Below are positions 27,112 through 36,261 of a stretch of 64,000 nucleotides of DNA, piece by piece. The stretch comes from Thalassobaculum sp. OXR-137 (GTDB taxonomy: Bacteria; Pseudomonadota; Alphaproteobacteria; Thalassobaculales; Thalassobaculaceae): the NCBI RefSeq assembly GCF_034377285.1, contig NZ_CP139715.1:4262001-4326000 (forward strand). Reading direction: 5' to 3'. A model generated the notes under the pieces. It was not told the DNA's origin. It saw only the letters and a list, made by a program, of their open reading frames with translations, and made no database searches. A program made the position numbers and the translations under genes. How positions within the stretch are numbered: the stretch's first letter is position 1; every line of letters begins with the position of its first letter.

Positions 27112-27585
27112 TCAGGTCGAAACGATGTACTGTGCAATGGCGGAAGCGACACAGGCGGGCTTGTCGCCTTGGTCGGTCTCCACCGTGACGGTCATGTGCA
27201 CCCGGATCGTATCCGGCTTTACGCGCACCACCTGGTCGAGCACCACCCGTCCCCGGATCCGGCTTTCGGCCGGGACCGGCGCGATGAAGCGGACCCGGTC
27301 CAGGCCGTAGTTGATCCCGGCCACCCGCGGTTTCAGGGTGAACACCTCGGCGGTGATGCGGGGCAGCATCGACAGGGTGAGGTAGCCGTGGGCGATCGTC
27401 GTGCCGTAGGGGGATTCGGCCTCAGCCCGGGTCTGGTCCAGATGGATCCATTGCCGGTCGTCGGTCGCGTCGGCGAAGCGCAGGATCCGCGACTGGGACA
27501 TCTCGATCCAGCCGCTGACCCCGATCTCCTCGCCGACACAGGCTTCCAGAGCCTCGACCGTCTCGAAGCTCCGGGGATCAGTCAC
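27112..27585 (-). CDS. MaoC-family dehydratase (hot-dog fold)
   Basis: A 157-residue single hot-dog domain. The R-hydratase catalytic pair is in DATDDRQWIHLD and the conserved GTTIAHGYLTLSM forms the substrate loop. Such proteins hydrate 2-enoyl-CoA to (R)-3-hydroxyacyl-CoA. The start is GTG at 27585, which overlaps the end of the MDR oxidoreductase gene by 8 bases, so the two are coupled. It is the last gene of a GMC-MDR-MaoC run. Confidence 0.88.
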   Translation of the reverse strand: MTDPRSFETVEALEACVGEEIGVSGWIEMSQSRILRFADATDDRQWIHLDQTRAEAESPYGTTIAHGYLTLSMLPRITAEVFTLKPRVAGINYGLDRVRFIAPVPAESRIRGRVVLDQVVRVKPDTIRVHMTVTVETDQGDKPACVASAIAQYIVST

Positions 27586-28603
27586 GGGTCGGGTCCGCGG
27601 AGACGCGGATCAGCTGCTTGCCGAAATTCTTGCCCTTCAACAGGCCGACGAAGGTGTCGGGCGCGTTCTCCAGCCCCTCCACGATGTCCTCGCGATACTT
27701 CAGTTCGCCGGAGCGGATATAGCCGCCGACCTCCTTCACGAAGGCGCCGAAGCGGTCCCAGCGCTCGGTGACGATGAAGCCCTGGATGTGCAGCCGGTCG
27801 GTCAGGATCTGCCGCATCAGACTGGCCCGGCTCGGCCCGCCATCCAGGGACGTGGCGTTGTACAGCGAGATCATGCCGCAGACCGGGATGCGCCCGAACG
27901 GGTTCATCAGGGACAGGGCCGCATCCAGGGTCGCCCCGCCGACATTCTCGAAATACACGTCCACGCCGTTCGGACAGGCCGCCTTCAGGTCCTCCTTCAG
28001 CGTGTCGGAGCGGTGCGAGACGCATGCGTCGAAACCGAGCTCGTCCTTCACGAAAGCCACCTTCTCCGGCGACCCGGCAACGCCGACCACTCGCGCGCCC
28101 TTGATCCGGGCGAGCTGGCCGACGACCGAGCCGACCGCACCGGAAGCCGCAGAGACCACGACGGTCTCCCCCTCCTTCGGTTGGCCGATGTCCAGGAGGC
28201 CGACATAGGCGGTCAGCCCCGGCATGCCGAGCACGCCGACGGCAGTGGAGATCGGCGCGTCGGCCGGATCGAGTTTGCGCAGGCCCTTGGCGTCGACCAC
28301 GTCGGCGCTTTGCCAGCCGGACATGGAGAGCACGAAATCGCCCTCCTTGAACTTGTCGGAGCGCGACTGCACGACCTGGCAGACGGTGCCGCCGGTGATC
28401 ACGCCCCCGATCTCCACCGGCTGGGCGTAGGACCGGGCATCGCTCATCCGCCCGCGCATATAGGGGTCGAGCGACAGGTAGATGGTACGCAGCGCCACCT
28501 GCCCCTCCCCGACCTCGGGAAGATCGACCTCGACCTTCTCGAAATCTGCGGCGACGGGCTCGCCCTTCGGACGGGAGGCAAGGCGGATCTGGGTGGTCTT
28601 CAT
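27578..28603 (-). CDS. NADP-dependent MDR-family reductase (CurA / leukotriene B4 dehydrogenase type)
   Basis: A 341-residue zinc-independent medium-chain dehydrogenase/reductase. It has LSLDPYMRGRMSDARSY, the nucleotide-binding VSAASGAVGSVVGQLARIKG and VYFENVGGATLDA, all typical of CurA and prostaglandin/leukotriene reductases. No structural or catalytic zinc ligands are present. It would reduce the double bond of alpha,beta-unsaturated ketones or aldehydes with NADPH in the cytosol. It sits 11 bases after the GMC oxidoreductase and overlaps the MaoC gene. Confidence 0.9.
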   Translation of the reverse strand: MKTTQIRLASRPKGEPVAADFEKVEVDLPEVGEGQVALRTIYLSLDPYMRGRMSDARSYAQPVEIGGVITGGTVCQVVQSRSDKFKEGDFVLSMSGWQSADVVDAKGLRKLDPADAPISTAVGVLGMPGLTAYVGLLDIGQPKEGETVVVSAASGAVGSVVGQLARIKGARVVGVAGSPEKVAFVKDELGFDACVSHRSDTLKEDLKAACPNGVDVYFENVGGATLDAALSLMNPFGRIPVCGMISLYNATSLDGGPSRASLMRQILTDRLHIQGFIVTERWDRFGAFVKEVGGYIRSGELKYREDIVEGLENAPDTFVGLLKGKNFGKQLIRVSADPTRD

Positions 28604-28614
28604 GGGGAAATCCC

Positions 28615-30252
28615 TCAGTTCGGATGATCTTCGCGGATCATGTCGGAGGCTTTCTCCCCGATCATGATGGCCGCTGCGTTGGTATTGCCCGACACCATGG
28701 TCGGCATGATGGAGGCATCCGCAATCCGCAGGCCGGCGATGCCATGGACCCGCAGGCGGCTGTCGACGACGCAGTCCGGCCCCGGTCCCATGCGGCAGGT
28801 GCCGACCGGGTGGAAGGCGGTGTTGGCGGTGTTGCGCACGTGGTTCAGCAGGTCCTCGTCGCTGGTGGCGCCGGTGCCCGGCTCGACCTCCTCGCCACGC
28901 AGCGGATCCATGGGTGCGGCCTCCGCCACCTTGCGGATCAGCCGCAGCCCGTCGGTCATGGTCTGCCGGTCCAGGGCGTCGGACAGGAAGTTGAAGCGGA
29001 TCTCCGGATGCTCGCGCGCATCGGCCGAGCGCACATGGATGGTGCCCAGGCTTTCGGGGCGAAGCTGGTAGCAGGTCATGGTCATGCCTGGCCAGTCGTG
29101 CAGCAGCCGGCGTTTGGCGTCGCGGATGACATAGGGCATCACATGGACCTGGATGTCCGGCGTCTCAAGCTCCTGACGTGTTTTCAGGAAGCCGAGGATC
29201 GGGGCGGACGGCATCGCCATGAAGCCGCGCCGGGTGGTGAGATACCGCAGGAACTGCCAGCCGCGCGGGATCAGCCCGGACATGCGCTCGTTGTAGGATA
29301 CCCCGCGCTGCTTCAGCCGCCAGACCATCCGGGCGTTGATGTGGTCACGCAGGTTCTCGCCGACGGCAGGCAGCTCGTGCTTCACCTCGATGCCGAGGGG
29401 CTTCAGGACGTCGGGCCGGCCGATGCCCGAGAGTTCCAGAAGCTGCGGGGCCGCCACTCCGCCGCAGGACACGATCACCTCGCGCCCGGCGCGGACCTCC
29501 ACCTCCTCGCTGTTGGCGACCCGGTAGGCGACGCCGACGCAGCGCTTGCCCTCCAGGATCAGCCGGGTGGCGAGCGCGCCGGTGACGATCCGCAGGTTCG
29601 GCCGGTTGCGCGCCGGCTCCAGATAGGCCACCGCCGTGCTCTGCCGAATGCCGTTCTTGATCGTGGTCTGGGTGCGTACGAAGCCTTCCTGGTCGGCGCC
29701 GTTATAGTCCGGGTTGCGCCGGATGCCGACCGCCTCGCCGGCGCGGAAGATCGCCTCGTAGAGCGGGCTCTGGTCGTAGGACTCGCAGACATGCAGCGGG
29801 CCGCCCTGGGCGCGCATGTCGTCGGCGCCGTGCTCGTAATTCTCCATCCGCTTGAAGATCGGCAGGACGTCGTCGAAGCTCCAGCCCCGGTTCCCGCGCT
29901 GCGCCCAGGTGTCGTAGTCGAGCGGCTGGCCGCGCACATAGACCAGTCCGTTGATCGAGGACGACCCGCCGAGCAGCTTGCCGCGCGGGACGGGAATTTC
30001 CCGGTTCGCGGTCGCCGGCTCCGGCGCGGAGGTGTAGCACCAGTTCGCCGCGGGGTCGGAAATCAGCAGGCCGAAGCTCGCCGGCATGCGGCTGTACGGA
30101 TGGCTCGCCGCCCCCGCTTCCAGCAGCAGGACTTTGTGTTTTCCGCTTTCCGTCAACCGGTTGGCGAGGGCCGCGCCGGCCGATCCCGCCCCGACAATGA
30201 TGAAATCGACCTCGGCGGTCATCGCGTCCGAGTTCCCTTGCGCGTCTTGCAT
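28615..30252 (-). CDS. GMC-family FAD oxidoreductase (choline dehydrogenase-like)
   Basis: A 545-residue flavoprotein. The FAD motif VGAGSAGAALA starts at residue 20; GMC signature 1 reads PRGKLLGGSSSINGLVYVRG; the C-terminal active-site His lies in NTAFHPVGTCRMG. Length and motifs match choline dehydrogenase and alcohol dehydrogenases of the GMC group; the substrate is not predictable. The ATG at 30252 has GGAGGG nine bases upstream; an internal ATG at 30222 is closer to the fold but lacks a ribosome site. It is the first gene of a three-gene minus-strand operon and is divergent from the PcaB-like gene. Confidence 0.9.
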   Translation of the reverse strand: MQDAQGNSDAMTAEVDFIIVGAGSAGAALANRLTESGKHKVLLLEAGAASHPYSRMPASFGLLISDPAANWCYTSAPEPATANREIPVPRGKLLGGSSSINGLVYVRGQPLDYDTWAQRGNRGWSFDDVLPIFKRMENYEHGADDMRAQGGPLHVCESYDQSPLYEAIFRAGEAVGIRRNPDYNGADQEGFVRTQTTIKNGIRQSTAVAYLEPARNRPNLRIVTGALATRLILEGKRCVGVAYRVANSEEVEVRAGREVIVSCGGVAAPQLLELSGIGRPDVLKPLGIEVKHELPAVGENLRDHINARMVWRLKQRGVSYNERMSGLIPRGWQFLRYLTTRRGFMAMPSAPILGFLKTRQELETPDIQVHVMPYVIRDAKRRLLHDWPGMTMTCYQLRPESLGTIHVRSADAREHPEIRFNFLSDALDRQTMTDGLRLIRKVAEAAPMDPLRGEEVEPGTGATSDEDLLNHVRNTANTAFHPVGTCRMGPGPDCVVDSRLRVHGIAGLRIADASIMPTMVSGNTNAAAIMIGEKASDMIREDHPN

Positions 30253-30385
30253 CGTCCTTCCCTCCCATGCTGCCCTTATTTCCGGACAGCTTCGTGGAAT
30301 GCGAGCACGGCACGGATGATCTGTCGAGCCGCCAACCGCGCCGCGCTATGCTGACGAGGAACGACCAATCTCAAGGACGACTGGA

Positions 30386-31702
30386 ATGCCCGTTACCGCC
30401 TTCGACTCCGCCCTCACCGCCCCGCTCCTGTCCGATCCCGAAATCGCCGCCCTGATCGATGATGCCGCCGTGACCCGGGCAATGGTCGACGTCGAGCGCG
30501 CGCTGTCCCGGGTCGAGGGGCGGATGGGCGTGATCCCGCAGGAGGCGGCCGCGGCGATCGACGCCGCCCTGGACGGGTTCATGCCGGACATGGCGGATCT
30601 CGGCACCGGCATGCGGTCCGCCGGGGTGCCGATCGTGGCCCTGGTCAGCCAGCTCCGGGATCAGGTCGGAGCGGACGCGCGCGATCACATCCACGCCGGC
30701 GCCACCAGCCAGGACATCTACGACAACGCCCTGCTGCTCTGCTTCGCGGCGGCCACCGACCGGATCAAGGCGAAGCTGGACGCGGTGATCGCCCTGCTCT
30801 CGGTGATGGCCGACGACCACCGCTTCACGGTGATGGCCGGCCGCACCCGCACCCAGCAGGGCATCCCGATCAGCTTCGGCGCCAAGGTCGCCGGTTGGCT
30901 GGCACCCCTGAAGCGCCACCGCGAGCGGCTGATCTGGGTTCGCGAGGAACTGCTGGTCGTCCAGTTCGGCGGCGCCGCCGGAACCCTCGCCGCCATCGGT
31001 CCCCAGGGCATGGACGTGGCCGACATGCTGGCCGACGAGTTGGGGCTGGAGCGGGCCGTGTCGCCCTGGCATACGGCGCGCGACGGCATGCTCGGGCTGG
31101 GCGACTGGCTGTCCGGAATCACCGGGACCCTTGGCAAGATCGGCGCCGACCTGCTGCTCATGGGCCAGAACGAGGTGGGCGAGATCCGCGCCGGCGGCGG
31201 CGGCGGCTCCAGCGCCATGCCGCAGAAGGCCAATCCGATCGGCGTCGAGATGCTCGTCACCCTGGCGCGGGCGAACGCCACCAACCTGTCCGGCCTGCAC
31301 CACGCGTCGATCCAGGAACACGAGCGCGGCGGACCCGGCTGGACGCTGGAATGGATCTTCCTGCCGCCGATGGTCCTCGCCACGGCCGCGGCCCTGCGGA
31401 TCATGGGCGAGACGCTGTCCGGCCTCCACGTCGACACGGCCCGGATGCGGGCCAATCTGGACCTCGATACCGGACTGATCATGGCCGAGGCGGTGACCAC
31501 CGCCCTCGCCGCGCATATCGGCAAGGTGGAGGCCCAGGCCCTGGTGAAGCAGGTCTGCAAGGACGCGCCGGGCTCCGGCCGCTCGATCACCGACCTGCTG
31601 CGCGAGCGCTGCGACGCGCCGGTGGACTGGGACGCGGCGGCCGATCCGCTGAACTACCTCGGCGCCTCCCAAGAGATCGTGAACCGGGTGCTGGCGCTGT
31701 AG
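30386..31702 (+). CDS. Fumarase/adenylosuccinate-lyase superfamily protein, PcaB-like
   Basis: A 438-residue, mostly helical protein of the aspartase/fumarase superfamily. The three conserved regions are HIHAGATSQDIYDNALLL, TRTQQGIPISFGAKVAGW and the signature GSSAMPQKANPIGVEML. This wording and length are closest to 3-carboxy-cis,cis-muconate cycloisomerase (PcaB), used in protocatechuate breakdown. No other pca gene is nearby, so a related lyase of unknown substrate is equally possible. It is a single plus-strand gene followed by repeat elements. Confidence 0.8.
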   Translation: MPVTAFDSALTAPLLSDPEIAALIDDAAVTRAMVDVERALSRVEGRMGVIPQEAAAAIDAALDGFMPDMADLGTGMRSAGVPIVALVSQLRDQVGADARDHIHAGATSQDIYDNALLLCFAAATDRIKAKLDAVIALLSVMADDHRFTVMAGRTRTQQGIPISFGAKVAGWLAPLKRHRERLIWVREELLVVQFGGAAGTLAAIGPQGMDVADMLADELGLERAVSPWHTARDGMLGLGDWLSGITGTLGKIGADLLLMGQNEVGEIRAGGGGGSSAMPQKANPIGVEMLVTLARANATNLSGLHHASIQEHERGGPGWTLEWIFLPPMVLATAAALRIMGETLSGLHVDTARMRANLDLDTGLIMAEAVTTALAAHIGKVEAQALVKQVCKDAPGSGRSITDLLRERCDAPVDWDAAADPLNYLGASQEIVNRVLAL

Positions 31703-31723
31703 TTCTCATTGAAATCTCTCGAT

Positions 31724-31866
31724 GACCTCGCCCTGAGCAGGACCCCGTCCCGGATTAAATCCGGGATTGAGCCGGGGGACGTGTCGAAGGGCCTGGTGCA
31801 GCGGGCCGGTCCTTCGAAACGCTCCGGCCCGGATCCATCCGGGCCTCCGCTGCTGAGGACGAGGTC
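31724..31866. repeat. Dispersed long palindrome (copy 1)
   Basis: The outer arms gacctcgccctgagca (31724 onward) and tgctgaggacgaggtc (31851-31866) are inverted, with 14 of 16 matches. Inside are cccggattaaatccggg and the inner arms gtgtcgaagggcc / ggtccttcgaaac. The same arms recur at 38278-38386, so this is a family of structured intergenic repeats, here after the PcaB-like gene. Confidence 0.7.
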
Positions 31867-31886
31867 ATAGGCATTTTCAAAAAGTC

Positions 31887-31958
31887 GTCGTCCCGAACTT
31901 GTTTCGGGACCTTGATCTTTCCAAACGCCCGGAGGTCCCGAAACAAGTTCGGGATGAC
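31887..31958. repeat. GTCATCCCGAA-type inverted repeat
   Basis: Two 25-base arms (31887-31911 and 31934-31958) are inverted with one mismatch, starting gtcgtcccgaacttg and ending caagttcgggatgac. The loop is 22 bases. It is related to the palindromes at 38411-38456 and 40324-40358. It may act as a terminator between the two convergent genes. Confidence 0.7.
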
Positions 31959-31983
31959 TTGATTGGGTTTATGTAGGCCCCCC

Positions 31984-33636
31984 TCACCCCTTCGCGTAGG
32001 GCGGCGGGCTGTAGTAGCGCGGGTACGGTCCGATGGCGGCCATGTCGACTTCGACCAGCGCCGGACCGGGCACCGCCAGCGCCTCGCTCAGCGCCGCCTC
32101 CAGCGCGTCCATCGACTGCACGACGGCGTAGGGCATCCCGCTCCCCTCGGCGAGGCGCTTGAAGTCCGGCGGGGTCGGATCGGCGAAGTGGTGGCGGCCG
32201 CCATACAGGCTGTCCTGGATGTGCTTGATCACCCCGAAGCCGCGGTCGTTCATCACCAGGAACACCACGTCGGCCCGCTCGTCCGCCGCGGTCCAGAGCT
32301 CGCCCAGGTTCATGGCGAAGCCGCCATCGCCGCTGATGCAGAGCGTCTTGCGGCCCCCTGCCCCCAGGGCGGCGCCGATGCCCATAGACAGGCCCGGCCC
32401 GATAGCCGCGCCCACCGGATACAGCGTGTCGCGCGGCCCGTAGACCTCGAAGGCCCGGTGGCCCCAGGTGGTGTGCGACAGGGTGACGTCGCGCACGAAA
32501 ACCCCGTCGCGGGGCAGCGCCCGGCGCACGATCTCCGGCATTGCCGCGTAGCCGTCCAGGAAGGTGCTGTAGGCCGTCTTCGCCGCCTTGCGCGCCGCCG
32601 CCACATCGCCGGCCAGCGACGGGTCGATGGACAGGCCGCCGGCCAGCTTCTCGGCCAGGGCCGATAGGGTCGCCCCCGCCTCGCCCCGCACGAACAGGTC
32701 GGTGGTGTAGGTGCGCCCCTGCGCCTTGGCGTCGATGTCGATCTGCACCCGGCGGGCCGGTAGGGCGAGCGACTGGTCCTGGGTCTCATGCCCGCGCAGC
32801 CGCGAGCCGGCGACGATCAGCAGGTCGACGCTGTCGAGAAAGGACTGGATTTCCGGCAGGCCGGCCCCGGCCGCCAGCGACAGCGGATGATCCTCCGGCA
32901 CGGCCCCGCGGCCGTTCCAGCTGCTGATCACCGGGATGCCGAGATCGACCAGCGCCTGCACCGCACCCGTCGCGTGCTTGGCCCCGTTTCCGACCCAGAG
33001 CAGCGGGCGCCGGGCAGCCTTCACCGTCTCGACCAGCGCCGACATCGACGGCGCATCGGGCAGAACGGCCCCGGTGCGCGGCAAGCCGAGGGTCTCCAGC
33101 TCCGCTGGACGGGCAATCGGCGCGCGCTGCACGTCGATCGGGATCTCCACGGTGACCGGCCCGGTCGGCGCGGTCATCGCGTCGGTCACCGCCCGGGTGA
33201 GAATCCCCAGTGCCTGGTCCGGCGACAGGATGCGATAGGCGCTCTTGCAGACCGACGCGAGCATGGCCGACTGGCCCGGCACGTCGTGCACCGGCCCCAT
33301 GTCGCGGTCCAGCATGGCCGTCGGCGTCTGGCCGGTGATGTGCAGCAGCGGGGTCGAGGCGAAGGCGGCCTCCACCAGCGCCGGCACCGCATTCGCCGCC
33401 CCCGGCCCGGTGCTGGTGATCAGCACGCCGAGGCCGCCCTGCACCCGGGCATAGGCATCGGCCATGTGTCCGCCGCCGTACTCGCTGCGGGCGGTGACGA
33501 ACCGGATGGCGTTGCGGCGGCCGATGGCGTCCAGCGTGGGGATGTTGTGCACCGAGACGATGCCGAACACCGTCTCCACCTCCATGCGCTGCAGAAAATC
33601 GGCGACGAGGTCACCCACCCGATACGTCTCGGCCAT
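31984..33636 (-). CDS. Thiamine pyrophosphate-dependent enzyme (acetolactate synthase-like)
   Basis: A 550-residue protein with the three-domain layout of the IlvB/POX family. Glu52 (SEYGGGHMADAYAR) is the TPP-activating Glu; the central domain has WVGNGAKH and IDIDAKAQGR; and the TPP-Mg site GDGGFAMNLGEL ... NDRGFG is near residue 434. It probably decarboxylates a 2-oxo acid or condenses it with an acceptor; the family cannot be narrowed further. The ATG at 33636 has a GGGAGGAA ribosome site; a longer upstream frame runs through unrelated sequence. A FAD oxidoreductase gene lies 64 bases upstream. Confidence 0.88.
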   Translation of the reverse strand: MAETYRVGDLVADFLQRMEVETVFGIVSVHNIPTLDAIGRRNAIRFVTARSEYGGGHMADAYARVQGGLGVLITSTGPGAANAVPALVEAAFASTPLLHITGQTPTAMLDRDMGPVHDVPGQSAMLASVCKSAYRILSPDQALGILTRAVTDAMTAPTGPVTVEIPIDVQRAPIARPAELETLGLPRTGAVLPDAPSMSALVETVKAARRPLLWVGNGAKHATGAVQALVDLGIPVISSWNGRGAVPEDHPLSLAAGAGLPEIQSFLDSVDLLIVAGSRLRGHETQDQSLALPARRVQIDIDAKAQGRTYTTDLFVRGEAGATLSALAEKLAGGLSIDPSLAGDVAAARKAAKTAYSTFLDGYAAMPEIVRRALPRDGVFVRDVTLSHTTWGHRAFEVYGPRDTLYPVGAAIGPGLSMGIGAALGAGGRKTLCISGDGGFAMNLGELWTAADERADVVFLVMNDRGFGVIKHIQDSLYGGRHHFADPTPPDFKRLAEGSGMPYAVVQSMDALEAALSEALAVPGPALVEVDMAAIGPYPRYYSPPPYAKG

Positions 33637-33700
33637 GCTCTTCCTCCCGGGATCTTTTTGGTTTGTTGCCGGGAGTATGGCGAGACCGGCGGGGGCGTGC

Positions 33701-34777
33701 CTAGAGACGGAATCTCTCCGGCCGGCACGGCTGCAATGCATCGGCGGCACGACCGTCCAGGATCTCCGCCGCCGCCAACCGACCGACCACCGGGGCCAGA
33801 ACGATCCCCGCATGCATCGCCGCCAGGTACAGCCCGCCGATGCCCGGCGCGAAGCCGACGATCGGGGCGCCGTCCTGCGGCATCGGCCGCCAGCCCGGCA
33901 CCGCGTCGATCAGCTCGACGTCCTGCGCGCCGCGGATCCCTGACCGCACCGCCTCCAGGACGCGGCGGCCGATCGCCATCGGGCCGTGCTCCGGTGTGTC
34001 GTCGATATAATCGGCTGCCGACAGCATCAAAGTGTCCCCCGCCTGCCGCACCTCCAACGCTGGCGAACAGACGATGCCGCGCACCAGCGGGCCGGGAGTG
34101 CGCATCCGGATCAGGGTGGCGGGAGAGGCCCGCAGCGGCAGGGCGACACCCACACTTCGCGCCAGATCCGTCGACCCCACCCCGGCCGCGAGGACCACGG
34201 CCTCGGCGGCGATCTCCCCAGCCTCCAGCGCAAGGCCCGTCACCCGGCCGCCGGTCTCCATCAGTCCGACGACACGGGCACCGAACCGCAACTCCGCCCC
34301 GGCTTCCCGCGCGGCGGCACAGAGCGCGCGGGTTGCGGCGACGGGATCGACCGCCCCCTCGCCCGGAGCGTGGGCCGCACCGCGCGGCGGCTCGACCAGT
34401 CCGGGCTCCACCGCGGAGATTTCGGCCCGGCCGAGCAGGCGCACGTCATAGCCGGCCGCCACATGGTGCGCGACCAGCCGCTCGGTCTCTGCCGGATCCT
34501 CATCCCAACTCAGCGCGCCGCACCAATCCACGGTTACCGCCCCGCGAAGCTCCGCCTCGATCCGGTGCCAGTCGCCGATCGCCGCCTGCCGCAGCGCCTG
34601 ATAGGGATGCGGCCGGGTATGGGCGATGTTGATCCAGGAAAAGGCGCGCCCAGTCACGCCGGCCGCCGGCTCCGCCGCATCGACCAGGATCACCGCCGCA
34701 CCGCGCACGGCAAGATGATAGGCGATCGAGGCACCGACGATCCCCGCGCCGACAACGGCGATTCTGGGACCGCTCAT
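33701..34777 (-). CDS. FAD-dependent amino-acid oxidase-like protein (DAO family)
   Basis: A 358-residue flavoprotein. It starts MSGPRIAVVGAGIVGASIAY with the FAD GxGxxG motif at 9-14, has SAVEPGLVEPPRG, AVVLAAGVGSTDLA and a C-terminal second FAD contact GLYLAAMHAGIVLAP. These are marks of the D-amino-acid oxidase / glycine oxidase group. The substrate is probably a secondary or D-amino acid. The ATG at 34777 starts directly before the Rossmann fold. It precedes the TPP-enzyme gene and diverges from the TetR gene. Confidence 0.85.
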   Translation of the reverse strand: MSGPRIAVVGAGIVGASIAYHLAVRGAAVILVDAAEPAAGVTGRAFSWINIAHTRPHPYQALRQAAIGDWHRIEAELRGAVTVDWCGALSWDEDPAETERLVAHHVAAGYDVRLLGRAEISAVEPGLVEPPRGAAHAPGEGAVDPVAATRALCAAAREAGAELRFGARVVGLMETGGRVTGLALEAGEIAAEAVVLAAGVGSTDLARSVGVALPLRASPATLIRMRTPGPLVRGIVCSPALEVRQAGDTLMLSAADYIDDTPEHGPMAIGRRVLEAVRSGIRGAQDVELIDAVPGWRPMPQDGAPIVGFAPGIGGLYLAAMHAGIVLAPVVGRLAAAEILDGRAADALQPCRPERFRL

Positions 34778-34921
34778 CGGCCTGCGCCCGTCTTCGTGCT
34801 CATAGTCGACACCACGCGGTCCTCTCAATCTTCCCAGACACCCTGATAGCGTCCATCAGAGGCATTTCGATGACGCCGGCCGAGGCCGCAGATCGTTTGC
34901 GCTCCGGAAGACTGCCACTAT

Positions 34922-34937
34922 ATCGATCGTTCGGTAT
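34922..34937 (+). promoter_or_regulatory. Putative TetR operator upstream of tetR
   Basis: The near-palindrome atcgatcgttcggtat shares cgatcgttcggt with a second site at 35573-35584, before the glutathione transferase gene. It lies 13 bases upstream of the TetR start, overlapping the expected core promoter, which suits autorepression. Confidence 0.7.
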
Positions 34938-34950
34938 AAAGGAGCGCAGC

Positions 34951-35508
34951 ATGGCCCGACCCACCACCCCGCGCGAGGAGATCGTCGACAAGCTCGCCGA
35001 CGTATTCCGCCGGCACGGATACGATGGCGCCAGCCTGAAGCTGCTGTCCGATGCCACCGGGCTCGGCCGATCCAGCCTCTATCACTATTTCCCGAACGGC
35101 AAAGAGGATATGGCCCTCGCCGTCCTCGCCGGCGCCGAGCAGTGGATGGCGCAGGAAGTGGCCCCGCTGCTGCAGAGCGATGCCTCTCCACAGGAGAAGG
35201 TCCGAGGCCTGGTCGGTGCTCTCGATCGGTTCTATCTGGGCGGCAAACGCTCCTGCCTGCTGGAGCTTTTCGCCATCGGCGACGCCCGGACGGCGTTCGG
35301 GGCGCGGGTGGCGGAACGTCTGGCCAACCTGCGCACCGCCCTGGCCGGGGTCGCCCGGGAGGCGGGCCATCCGCCGGAGGAGGCCTTGCGCCGGGCGGAG
35401 GACGCGCTGATCGCAATCCATGGCGGGCTCGTGGTGTCCCGGGGCCTGGGAGACACCGCCCCGTTCCGGCGGGTTCTGGACAGGCTCGACCGCACCCTGA
35501 TCCTCTAG
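34951..35508 (+). CDS. TetR-family transcriptional regulator
   Basis: A 185-residue repressor. The N-terminal helix-turn-helix (residues 7-55) contains REEIVDKLADVFRRHGYDGA and GLGRSSLYHYFPNGKEDM, the typical TetR signature with the Y-x-Y-F recognition helix. The C-terminal ligand-binding half resembles TetR_C of the LfrR/YcdC-like group, with RSCLLELFAIGDAR. The ATG at 34951 follows aaaggagcgcagc. Matching palindromes before this gene and before the following glutathione transferase suggest that it controls both. Confidence 0.92.
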   Translation: MARPTTPREEIVDKLADVFRRHGYDGASLKLLSDATGLGRSSLYHYFPNGKEDMALAVLAGAEQWMAQEVAPLLQSDASPQEKVRGLVGALDRFYLGGKRSCLLELFAIGDARTAFGARVAERLANLRTALAGVAREAGHPPEEALRRAEDALIAIHGGLVVSRGLGDTAPFRRVLDRLDRTLIL

Positions 35509-35545
35509 TCTCGAGATCGTCACAAGCGTTACCGGGAAAATCTCC

Positions 35546-35588
35546 TTGACGTTTTGTCGGAGCGAATTATGTACCGATCGTTCGGTTC
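35546..35588 (+). promoter_or_regulatory. Promoter with overlapping TetR operator before the glutathione transferase gene
   Basis: A -35-like TTGACG (35546-35551) and a -10-like TATGTA (35568-35573) are separated by 16 bases. The palindrome accgatcgttcggt (35573-35586) begins inside the -10 box. The same motif lies before tetR, so a bound repressor would block RNA polymerase. Confidence 0.75.
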
Positions 35589-35610
35589 ATATCTTTGCAC
35601 GGAGCTTTCC

Positions 35611-36231
35611 ATGTCCCCGACGATCAGACTCTACGGTACTGCGCTCTCCGGCCATTCCCACCGGATTGCGCTCGCCCTCTCCCTGCTTGATCTGCCGTTC
35701 GAAAGCGTCGCCGTGGATATGCAGGCCGGCGGCAACAGGACGCCGGAGTTCCTGGCACTCAACCCATTCGGCCAGGTCCCGGTGCTCGACGACGACGGCA
35801 CCGTAATCCCGGACAGCAACGCCATCCTCGCCTATCTCGGCGCCAAGTATGACGACGGCACGCTGATGCCGCGTGACCCCGTGGAAGCCTCTGAAGTTCA
35901 GCGCTGGTTCTCGGTTGCCGCCGGAGAGATCAAGTACGGCCCTGCGACCGCCCGGTTGGTGAAAGTGTTCGGGGCGCCCCTGAACCACGCCGCCGCCTTG
36001 GCGATTTCGGCGAAAATCCTGCCCCTGCTCGACGCCCATCTGGCGCAGCGCGAGTATCTGGCCGCCGACCGCCTGACCTTCGCCGATGTGGCGATCTACA
36101 GTTATGTCGCCCATGCGCCCGAGGGGGATGTCGACCTCGCTCCGTATACCCATGTCGGGCGCTGGCTGGCGCGGATCGAGGCCCACCCGCGCTTCTTCCC
36201 CTTCCCCACCGCCGCCGAAATTCTCGGCTGA
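35611..36231 (+). CDS. Glutathione S-transferase
   Basis: A 206-residue GST. The N-terminal thioredoxin-like domain has IRLYGTALSGHSHRIALALS and NPFGQVPVLDDDGTVIPDSN (cis-Pro and the Asp-Ser glutathione contacts). The helical C-terminal domain contains LTFADVAIYSYVA (N-capping/hydrophobic staple). It conjugates glutathione to electrophiles in the cytosol. The ATG at 35611 is preceded by ggag. It sits behind an operator-bearing promoter and 30 bases before a large redox fusion gene, so the two form a TetR-controlled detoxification pair. Confidence 0.92.
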   Translation: MSPTIRLYGTALSGHSHRIALALSLLDLPFESVAVDMQAGGNRTPEFLALNPFGQVPVLDDDGTVIPDSNAILAYLGAKYDDGTLMPRDPVEASEVQRWFSVAAGEIKYGPATARLVKVFGAPLNHAAALAISAKILPLLDAHLAQREYLAADRLTFADVAIYSYVAHAPEGDVDLAPYTHVGRWLARIEAHPRFFPFPTAAEILG

Positions 36232-36261
36232 CCCACGGCCGGTCTGCGTCAGGAGCACGCC